Positions 50,101 through 62,051 of a stretch of 64,000 nucleotides of DNA are shown one piece after another (position 1 is the stretch's first letter; each line of letters opens with the position of its first letter). Origin of the DNA: Megalonaias nervosa (Eukaryota; Mollusca; Bivalvia; Unionida; Unionidae); assembly GCA_016617855.1 (NCBI GenBank), contig JAECUM010009278.1, forward strand, positions 1 through 64,000. Reading direction: 5' to 3'. The position numbers were made by a program, and so were the translations under genes. The notes beneath the pieces were generated by a model. It was not told the origin of the DNA. It saw only the letters and a list, made by a program, of their open reading frames with translations, and searched no databases.

Positions 50101-53100
50101 CTATCCTCATCATCTCAGCATCATTAATGCCATCATCATCATCATCATCATCATCATTGTCAATGCCATTTTGTACAAATCAATACATGTATGTTGTTTT
50201 ATCTAATGTTGATAAATTTTTTAAATTAATAAATCACTATGAAGCCAAAATGCTATAATGTACCTTTTCTCTCTCTTTGTATTCGGGAAGGGGAGGCAAT
50301 TCTGGGGAGGTAACTTCACGGACAAATTGGGGAGAGTATGTGTCCTCCCGAGATTGTAGGTGTAGCTCCTCATCAATAATAGTTGGCTCAGGTTCTTCAA
50401 CTGGTGGCAGTGGAGAAGGGGACTTCAACTACACGAGAAAGAGGACACAGTCAAAGAAAGAAAGAACAGCCATGCTAGTCTGGAACAAATTAATTACCCT
50501 GTAAGTAGGTGCTAACAGAAAAAAAAAAGTAAATTTGTGAATCACATAAATAAAGCATGCATTAAGTTTGTATATGAAGTTTGGGAGAAATATTCATTGA
50601 AATATATTCATTTTAAAGTACCAGATTGGTATATAATGCAAATTATTTTGAACAAGGATTCTCCAGAAGGAAGAGTTTTGCATACCAGCTTTGTTATGAT
50701 ATGACACCACTGCACATGTTTCCGAAGAAAACTGGCACAGTTATTATATTGATGCTTCCACGATCATCACAGACAGTAAAGTTATACCTATGTCTCACCC
50801 TTTGACACTATCATCATTGAGGGTAAAGTTATACCTATATCTATCCCTTTGACACTCTTATCATCAATGATAAAGTTATACCCATGTCTCACCCTTTGAC
50901 ACTATCATCATCAATGATGAAGTTATACCCATGTCTCAACCTCTGACACAATCATCACTGTTGGAAAAGTTATATCGATGTCTTGCTCTTTGATATTATG
51001 ATAACTGATGGAAAATGTTACATCTATGTCTTGCACTTTGATACTGTCATCATGGATGGAAAAGTGACCATATTTACTGTATATATTGGGACACCATAAA
51101 TTAATTTTTTTGGTTATGTTTTTGCCTTTAATAAATTGCTCATGAAGAACAAAAAGTGAATAAATGATAACAGTACAAGGTTAGTTCCTTTCATTTTTAT
51201 TATCAAATAAGCATTTTATTTATCTATTTTATTGTAGCATACTTGTGGGGGAGGGAGGCAAATTGAACACATTTTTTATTTTTATTCCCTAAGTCTTGGG
51301 ACATATTTTCTAGGTGAAAAAAAATTTTTACCATAGGTTCTGGGAGAGAAAAGAATTATTTTATTGTGTCCTAATATATATGGTAAATATGGCTTAGCTG
51401 TGTCTCAACCTTTAACACTGTCATCATTGAAAATAATGTTTTAGCTATGCCTCACCCTTGGTCACTATCATCACTAATGGAAAAGTGACACTATCATCAT
51501 TGATAGTAAAGTTATACTTATGTCTCATCCTTTGACACTATCATCACTGATAGTAGAGTTATACCCATGTCTCACCATTTTACACTACAGTATCATCATT
51601 GATAGTAAACTTATACCTATGTCTCACCCTTTGACACTATCATAACTGATGGAAAAGTGACACTATCATCATTGATAGTAAAGTTATACTTATGTCTCAC
51701 CCTTTGACATTATCATCACTGATAGTAGAGTTATACCCATGTCTCACCATTTTAAACTACAGTATCATCATTGATAGTAAACTTATACCTATGTCTCACC
51801 CTTTGACACTATCATAACTGATGGAAAAGTGACACTATCATCATTGATAGTAAAGTTATACTTATGTCTCACCCTTTGACACTATCATCACTGATAGTAG
51901 AGTTATACCCATGTCTCACCATTTTACACTACAGTATCATCATTGATAGTAAACTTATACCTATGTCTCACCCTTTGACACTATCAAAACTGATGGAAAT
52001 GTGACACTATCATCATTTATAGTAAAGTTATGTTTATGTCTTGCCCTTTGACACTATCATAACGGATGGAAAAGTCAAATCTATTTCTTGCCTTTAGACG
52101 AGGTAGAAGAGATAACAATCAGTATAAAGCCAATAAAAAAATCTGCAAAAAATTTATGAAACAAATATGCAGGATTAAAAATACAGTGATCCCTCACTAT
52201 AACACTACCCCATATACTGCTGGAACTCTTATGGTGTGGGCAAGGTCATAAATCCCATCAAATAGGTCAAATATTGTGTTATCATTACTATTAATTCAAG
52301 TTTCTGAATTCTAAGAACTAATCATAATATGATAATTATGGTTCAATAGCCTATGTTATGCTTTTGTGCATTATTATGACACAACCTTGTTGAAATAAGT
52401 CTCACTATAAGGTTCCCTCACTTTTATGGCTCCATTGAAATGCATTTTAAAGAGTTAGTAGTACTAAAAACTACAGCTGTTACAAAGGGTTTTGTTCTCT
52501 AAAGTGTGATCAGTAGGAATTATCATGAACATACCATCACAATGCAAACAAATTTGGGTGTGCAGGTCAACAAGGGGCTATAACTCCAGCAAATAAATGG
52601 TAGAATGATGAACAAAATGATGTAATTCAAGATCTCATCAACAGAATGCAGCACAGTTAAGATTACTGGCTATGACATGCATGGCAAATGCAAGGTTAGT
52701 ACCATTCTCAAGGACATACCAAAGCAGCCAACCTGGGCTGTCTTGGGTAGGTACTGAACACTTGACCCTTTGATTAGGAGTCTAATGCTCTACTAGCTGA
52801 CCTACCACAGCTCCCCAATAGAGAGATGGACAGAAAGAGGATGGATGGTTAGACAGACAGACAAGATCACTATACAGGATTTGCACCAAACTGTTCAGCA
52901 GAACCTGTTTGAAATAATTTATGTGATGTCGGATAATATTCCATGATAAATGAAAGCTTGTAACAAAATAGTATTAAATGACATATGACATACATTAAGA
53001 GTAATGATCCAAAAGCACAATTCTAACCAAATTTCCTAAAACTGAGCTCCACTATCTTCCATGTTCAAAGTTTGACATATTACAGATTGAAAATACTATT

Positions 53101-56100
53101 AAAATAAAAGCTTTTAACTTGTATAGTGTGTGAAATCCTTGGGGATTGGTTTGAATGTTTATCTTGCCTTATAAATTTCAGAAGAAATTACAGAAGATCT
53201 CAAAGTCAGAGCTCCCACTAGCAGTTACATATTAGAAGTTTTCTGTCCCATAAGCTGTAAAATCTGTAAGTTCAATTCAGATTGTTTTTAGTCAACAATG
53301 ATGGATGATGCTGTGTCAAAATGTTATAGTACAGTACCTTATTCCCTAGGGTAGTAAAGCATACATAACTGCCAATGTGGTAGACTCATATCTGTCAGTG
53401 TATAATGCACTGCTGCAGGGCTATACAGTTCACTTCAAATCATTGCAATTACAAAAACAGAACAGATCATAATCTGGAAGTGCATGATGCACCAACATGT
53501 ATGCCATTCATAGTAATGTGTGATGATTATACTTGGGAAATATGGTATTAAAATGTGCTTTCTCCAATACTCATTCATAGGGATATGGCAAATGAGTGAC
53601 AGTCACACAATAGAGTAGGGTAGCTAAGGTGTGGTGTTCGTTCGGTACTCAACTGAAGACTATAAGTAAGCTGAAATCCACATAAAGCACTGCAAAGCTG
53701 GGAAAGACTCGAAATTCATATTGCTGATATCTTAGCTTATTTTGATTTCTGCATCAATAATACATGCAATGAGAGATGTCCTGTATCATCTTTATATAAT
53801 TTGCATAATGTATGCCAATTCTGCATAAGTAACAGCCATGCAAAATATAATCTTGCACAACTTAAGGGTATATTTTTTCATATCAATAACAGATACTTGG
53901 TCCTATATCCAAAAATTGTCAAGATGGACTTATTTTATACAATGTCATAAAATCAAACAAAAGATCAAAGATTAAATTACATCTACAGTAAGCAAATTCC
54001 AGGAATTAATGTCCCCCTTTTACATTTGGAAGCAAGACAGTATATTTTTGTACACAAAATGATTAAGTGGAAACAGTGATATAATAAATGAGTTATGCAG
54101 ACAACCAACCCTGAAAGACCTTTAAAACAAAGAAGCCAATAATTTAATGCAAGTCAGGCCAGTTTTCAGTACAGTATAACAAAATATCATGAACTACTAT
54201 TGTCACATGGGAAACATGCATTGAAAAGTTCAGAAGTGCATTCTGATGCAATGAGGACAACATTATTTCAATTAAAAAGTTTTCAATGTACACTTCAACC
54301 TAATGACATCCAGTTCAGTTTCAGAAACTCCACTTCAAAACCTAGTGGAGGTCAATGGCTTCTTGCTAGATCACGAAACTTGACGTACTATTTATGTTTG
54401 TGCATTTCTCAAGGCAGCAACAACTCTTTTGCCCGCCATGAGAAATACTAGTATCAACATTACACAATACTCATATCAATGTGATGCAATGTATATATCA
54501 CATGACATAATGTACATAAGTAGGTGGGTTTGACATTCTGTAACTGAATAAACAATGATGCATCATGCTCCCAATTAAGCCATGACTTCATAAAAAACAA
54601 GCTGCATTCCAAATTCAGATGAAATCAATAAAGTGAGTTATTGTGATGGGAAAAAAAACACTGACACAGAAAGCCTGATGCAGAAACTTCACAACAGAAT
54701 TCAGCCAAGATCTAATCAATATCAAGCTGCATAAAAAAATGTCTTAAAATCCAATAATAATCAAGGGTTTGACTGTGTAGAAAAGTAAGTGGTGGGTCTG
54801 ACAATCAGGGCCTATAACTCTGAAAATCAATCACGTCAAAGGCTTACAAAAGAATTCATCTAAGTTATCATCAATATTAATGAACAATCCAAATTTGGTT
54901 GATATCCAGAAATAATTAAGAAATATGCAGAAATGAAAGTGGTTGGGTCTGGTGATCAGGGCCAAGAACTCTACTAACCAATGCCATAGACTCTGGACAA
55001 TTAAACTCCAATATCTTATAATCAAGCTCCGTACCAAATATGGTTCAAAAACAATAATAATTTAGGGAGTTGAGGGAGTTACTGTGCAGAAATAAATGTG
55101 GAATGGTTGGAAGGAAGTATAGTGGACAGACAAATGGATGAACAGGCACAGTTTAATATCCCCTTCTTTTTATAACATACACAAGGCAATCCAACTTGCA
55201 GCTTGTAACTGCTTCAAACAACTGATGGTGTAACTCTGTACAGTAAAATTATGGGTTTCAACAAGGGTTTGGTTCAATAAACCACCTAGGTACAAGCAAA
55301 TAATGGCAATGCTATTTTGCACTGCATCAATAACCACCATGATGCATGAACTTGATTGTAGGAAAAGAAATTGATACTTCCTCATAAATAATCTATCAAA
55401 TACATTATTTGACCTCTAACCTTTGGTGGTGTGGATGATTTTACTATCTTTTCCTTTTTTACAATTTCCTTCCTTTCCTTTTTTACAATTTCTTTCCTTT
55501 CCTTTTTGACTGGAGCTGACTCCTCGGTCTTAGCTGACTCTGAAAACCATAAAATTGTCAAGATCAAGTACTAACATTATGATAAAATTATCAGTGTCAC
55601 TAACATCCAAAATGCAATAATTATATCGACAATATAAGTCAATAACATCCATATGCAGTATTTATATATACAGTATAAAGTCAATAACATCCAAGTGCAA
55701 TAATTATATGGACATTATAAATTACCTCAAAATAAGGACATCACAATGCAAGAATGAATGACAAAAACTGCCTCTAATCAGTCATAAGGTGAGAAAAACA
55801 AGAGACGGAGAGAATTTAGATGCCAAAAAATTGGAAAGGCATGCCTTTGTTTCACAGTACACTGACAGGTTTCAAATTATTTTTATTTAACAAATGTCTA
55901 ATTCACTTTGTACATGTGCGTTGATTACCATATATACTCCCTTGTAAGTTGGATGCAACTGCAAACAACACAGATTCCAATCTGCAATCGAACAATAAAT
56001 TGGCAGATCAGGGTCTATTTAGCTTGTTCTATTGATTACTCCAAAACCAACTGCACAGATTCAATGATGGCACATTACGTTAGAGCAGATCTGGGTCTGT

Positions 56101-56632
56101 GCAGTTTGTAGGATCCAACTTATATGCTAATATATATGGAACATCAAGACAACAAAAAAAAAGGTAAAGACATTAAAATTCTGTCAAAATTTATATAAAA
56201 TAAAATATAAAGGTAAAAAAATTACTGGTAAAAAAATATCTCTTAAAAAAAACAATGATCTAAATTTTGTATATAAACCACATTCTGTTAAAAGGTCCAT
56301 AATTTTCTAGGTGGTACACCATAATTAAGTTCCCTAATTTGGTTCACATTTAAAAATTTCTGTCTCACAGTTGAGGGGGAGTTGATACACTCAACAAGAA
56401 TATATGTTCCACTGACAGTGGAAATAGGCAGGGAATGCACTCTGGTCAAGATTCGCCTTTTAGGAGGTATGCACAAGTTAATTATTTGTGTCCGATACAC
56501 AATAACGCCATATCTCTGCAATTTGTTCTTTGTAAGGGATGCCATTCTCCAATGATTGGTTTCATGTGAAGAAGTGGCACCAACATAGAATATACTGGTC
56601 AAACCTAATGACTTCTGCCAGTAAGAGTGTCT

Positions 56633-56681
<49 letters not shown>

Positions 56682-57088
56682 TATTAAGTTCACATATTTT
56701 ACATTATTTCAACTTTACCCAATAAGAAGTGAATATTTTACAATGGAAGAGAGCAACAGCAGATACCAACTGATTCAAAGAAGTCCAGTCCTTAAAGCAT
56801 TATTTTGGTTATCGTATTAGACAACACAACAATCTAATTACTGGTAAAATTGTTTGATGCGTACCATCATTGCTTTACTGTATGACAATGATTATGAATT
56901 AAGCTCACAACCAGAAACATAATGTAAAACATCAATGTAACACAACAGTCCAACAACACAGCAATAATTATTTCCAAAACCACTTATGATGATAACAGTC
57001 CAGAGATGGAATAATAAGGTTCACCATCATCATACTCTTTTATCATCATCATCATCATTTTCATCATATTCATATATATATATATATA

Positions 57089-57130
<42 letters not shown>

Positions 57131-57838
57131 GCAATTTGATATACCAATACTATTGGTATATCAAATTGTGATCCACCAATGGTGCAATAATACGCATATT
57201 TGAACATTCTAGCAACCATCTTCAGCTGATTCTAGATCAATGTTAAATTTCCACACATTAATCATTAGTGACATATGAAAATAATGACAAAAAGTATTAA
57301 TAATCCTTGTTTTCTAAATGAATTTAATATGCTACACATTTTCATCACAATCCTTTCTGATTTCTGTTCCCTCCTCCCCTCTCATTCATAACAGACAAAC
57401 TATGCAAAAATATGGAGAGAGAAAAGGAATTTGGACTGGATTAAAGCATAGAAATTACACCAAGTAACCTACAAGAATATGGTTCATCATAATAATACGT
57501 GTGCACTTTCCTTTGGATTTATCTACAATGTTTATCAATGATGCAAAGTTGTGAACCATGTCGACATTATACAGTAAATTCCCCGGTTACGTGGTACACA
57601 TACTGTGATGTATTTAATGTTTTGTTGTCATTTCTTAAACATACTATAATGTTCTAAAAATTAATTATTATTAATTAAATATGAAAATGTCCAAAGGCCT
57701 CTCTCTTTGGACCATCGCAGCATGATACCAGCTAAAATCTATGAAATGACGAACATAGAGGATTTTTGTTTGTGTCATCCCATGATATCTCTGGACTTAT
57801 GAATGATGGTAAAAGTTAAGTCAAACCGACCAAAGGAT

Positions 57839-57869
<31 letters not shown>

Positions 57870-60800
57870 AAAGTCAAACTGACCAGAGAAAGAGAGACAG
57901 AGACAGAAACAGAGACAGAGACAGAGTTTATGGTCAGTGGTACGCTTACTAAAGCAGAATAATGACTTAGATCAACTATAAACATATTTAAATATTTTTA
58001 TTACCTCTTGTTGGTTCATCATTTCATTTAGTTTCTATTCCACATTGATTTCCATGAGCCAGTAGGTGAATGGCTTAGAGTTTATGTGAATGGCGTAGCT
58101 AACCAAGTGTTTGTAATGTTCTACTTTTATTATTAAAACCATCTTTCATGTTTAAATCATACATGTATATTATATTGATTTAGGGTGCACTCACCAGTTA
58201 TTATGTACTTTTGACAGAGTGACGTATGTAAGGTGAAGTTGTTTGCATTTAAAACATGCACAGTGGGGAGAATGTTGGCATACCTGTATGCTACTTTGAT
58301 GTAATTTGACTGACATTTCTTTGGATATTGTACTTTTGGAAATTGTAAATGATCTTAGCACACTGCTAACTAAAATGACTGCTCCCTTGTGCTCCAAAAA
58401 TCAGCCTGAATTTGTTTAAAGTACACTATCCTTAGCAGCTATTAAAACAGGGAAAATGAATTTTGCCAGACTAGACAATACCAGCTTCTGAAAGTGCAAT
58501 GAATGTATTACCAAATATATAAAATGTAAAAAAAAGTTATCAGCTCTTGTTTTTTTACAATTTACCTCTGAAATTCAGGAAGTGAAAATGACCAAGTGGA
58601 GCTAGCACTTTTTTGAAAGGTGCACATCTGGAATAAGGCCAAGCTGTATACTCTATAACCCATATTACACCCATCAATCATACACCAAAATAAAGGGAAT
58701 TAAAGGTTCTTTGAACAATACCTAAGATATACAAGGTCTTTTTTAAATAGCAAGTATAACTAGTGAGGAAACCTGGGGGAATTCTTTTTCTTTAAAATTC
58801 TAACCCTATGCAAAATACGAAACTGTACAGTGCCACTTTAATCAATGTGACGAAAAATAGAAACTAAAAGAAGAAAACAATCAACTTATCAATATGCATA
58901 GGTAATTGTGAAAAGCCACAAAAGGAATAGAACTATATTTTGTAGCAGACACACTCTCAGGGATGTGAGGAGTTCATTCACTCGGTCATAACACAGCTGC
59001 CTGCAGTAAATCTTAACTCTGTTCAGAGGGCAAATATATGTATTTGTATGAGATATAAATAAAATATATGTACAGTATGTACCTGTATCAATGATATACC
59101 ACTCGTTGTTTAAATTTTTCATTAAAAGGAATCTTGGCAAGCCTCGTTTCCTTTTAATGAAAAATTTATACATCTTGTGGTATATCATTGATACAGCATA
59201 CATACTATACAGATATTCTATATATATATATATTCATCATTAATAACATTCATCATTATTATCATCATCATCATTTTCATCAATAATATCATTTATCATC
59301 ATCTTTCACTCATCATCACCATCCTTTTGTCTTTATCATCATCATCACCATCATCCCTGTCACCATCACCACCATCATTATGTTGTACAAATCATCATCA
59401 TCATTTATAATTCATCATTATCCTTTTATCATAATCATGATCACAATCTACATCTCCATGGGTAGTAGATAATGATACACATAACTGACTATATTAACTT
59501 ACCAGTAAAAGGAAGTCTGGACAATACAGGAGTATGAACCCTTTCTGAAATGAAAAAAAGATTGAATTAATGGGGAACGAATCTTCTTTTTTCCTTCCAT
59601 ATGCCAATCATAATTCCAAGAAAGCTTCCTCTGAATTTTTAAACCTTTAAAAGCAAGAATCTCGATGTCAAGTGCGAAACACCCAAATTAAAATATCATC
59701 CATGGACCAAACCAGATAACAGTTTCATGTTAGCAGAGCAATCCAAATTACAAAACTCTTGAAAGCTTTACAGGCCTGACTCCATTCAAATAAAATGAGC
59801 TTGAGTTTCATACTCAAAAAAGTTTGAGAAAACGGGGCCTGATACATACAATACACACTGAGAATACAGGGCCTGATACATACAATACACACTGAGAATA
59901 CAGGGCCTGATACAAACAATACACACTAAGAATAAAAGGCCTGATATATACAATACACACTGAGAATACAGGGCCTGATACATACAACACACGCAAAGAA
60001 TAAAAAGGCCTGATACATACAATACACACAGAATACAGGCCTGATACATACAACACACATGAAGAATAAAAGGCCTGATAGATACAATACACACTGAGAA
60101 TACAGGGCCTGATACATCCAACACAAAGAATAAAAGGCCTGATACATACAATACACACTGAGAATACAGGGCCTGATACATACAATACACACTAAGAATA
60201 CAAGGCCTGATACATACAACACACACTAAGAATACAAGGCCTGATATATACAATACACACTGAGAATACAGGGCCTGATACATACAACACACACTAAGAA
60301 TAAAAGGCCTGATGCATACAATACACACTGAGAATACAGGGCCTGATACATACAACACACACAAAGAATAAAAGGCCTGATACATACAATACACACTGAG
60401 AATACAGGGCCTGATACATACAACACACACAAAGAATAAAAGGCCTGATACATACAATACACACTGAGAATACAGGGCCTGATATATCACTGTGAATAAA
60501 GGGCCTGATACATACAATACTCACTAAGAATACAAGGCCTGATGCATACAATACACACTGAAAATACAGGGCCTGATATATCACTGTGAATAAAGGGCCT
60601 GGTATGTACAACACAAACTAAGAAAAAAAGCACCTGGTATGTGCAACACACACTGAGAATTATTAATGTGGCCTGATGTATACGATACATGAATACAGGC
60701 CTGGTATGTACAATGCACATTGAGAATACATGGCCTGATATATTAATTCATGAATTGAATTCAGGGCCTTGTATGTGTAAAACTCACTGAGAATACAGGG

Positions 60801-61989
60801 CCTGGTATGTACAATACATGCTGAAAACAGAGCCTGGTATGTACAACTCACACTGAGAATACAGGGCCTGGTATGTATAATTCATGAATACAGGGTCTGG
60901 TATATACAATACACAATGAGAATACAGGGCCTGATATATCAATTCATGAATATAGGGCCTGGTATGTACAACACACACTGAGAATACAGGGCCTGGTATG
61001 TACAATTCATGAATACAGGGCCTGGTATATACAATACACAATGAGAATACAGGGCCTGATATATCAATTCATGAATATAGGGCCTGGTATGTACAACATG
61101 CACTGAGAATTATACTGGGCTTGATATATACAACACACGCTGATAATAAAGGGCCTAGTGTATACAATACACACTGAGAATACAGGGCCTGTATAAAGAA
61201 AACAGACTGAGCATACAAATGCCTGATAAATACAATACACAATGTGAATAAAAGGCCTGATATGCACACTGAGATTATGACCTTGACATTGAGTTCATCT
61301 GGTTTTGGTTTTGTGGGATTAATGCCATTTTTCAGCACAATAGGCTATACATGTCAGCCAGTATATTTGGTGAAGGAAGAACTTGGGGAAACCCTGGGAG
61401 GAACCAATGACCCACAGGAAGCTGCTGGCAAGATTTCTCACATACTCACACTTGCTGAGCCTTGACTTCAACCTAAGCAGACAAAGGTGAAATGTCAGTG
61501 ATCTGTAAAGGCGAGTGCCAACTAGGGTCCTTGACTTTGAGTTAAGCTCAGTATGACTAAACATGTTAGACACTGTCAAGTCAAGATAAATGATAGACAC
61601 TGTCAAATCAAGATAAATGCTAGACACTGTCAAGATAAATGATAGACACTGTCAAGATATATGCTAGACACTGTCAAGTCAAGATATGTAACAAACTCGA
61701 GTTTCATTAAAATATCTTCATTAATTTGCTGATTTATATTTGCCCTTGCCATGACCTTGACATTGAGGTAGGTCATGCCTAATGTATTTGACACATTGCC
61801 TAATCATATTGCCATGATATATAAAAGGTTGAAATTTCATTAAAATATCTTAAGTAGTTCAAATGTTACACTCCAGAATAGGATAAAAGTAAACAGAATT
61901 ACAATTTCCTTTGCAGTGACTTTAAACCTTGAGGCAGGAGTACCTGGTTATGGCATTTATGGCATTGTGGTATGCAGCACAAAATCTAG

Positions 61990-62051
<62 letters not shown>

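Noticed and set aside
52740..52815. A tRNA-Arg-like gene on the minus strand
   Set aside because: Loop order is tRNA-like but the acceptor stem does not pair, and the adjoining sequence recurs elsewhere, so a SINE head is the better reading.
56288..56602. A single-exon gene or extra host exon in intron 2
   Set aside because: Adding it would break the exon 2 to exon 3 phase match, and no acceptor/donor pair frames it; left as an unassigned open frame.
58889..59203. 104-codon minus-strand frame
   Set aside because: It runs across the foldback element's two complementary arms, so its length is incidental.
59786..60517. 243-codon Cys/Tyr-rich frame that could suggest a secreted or membrane peptide
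   Set aside because: It is produced by the 34-bp array; the same residues appear in rotating phase and in overlapping frames.
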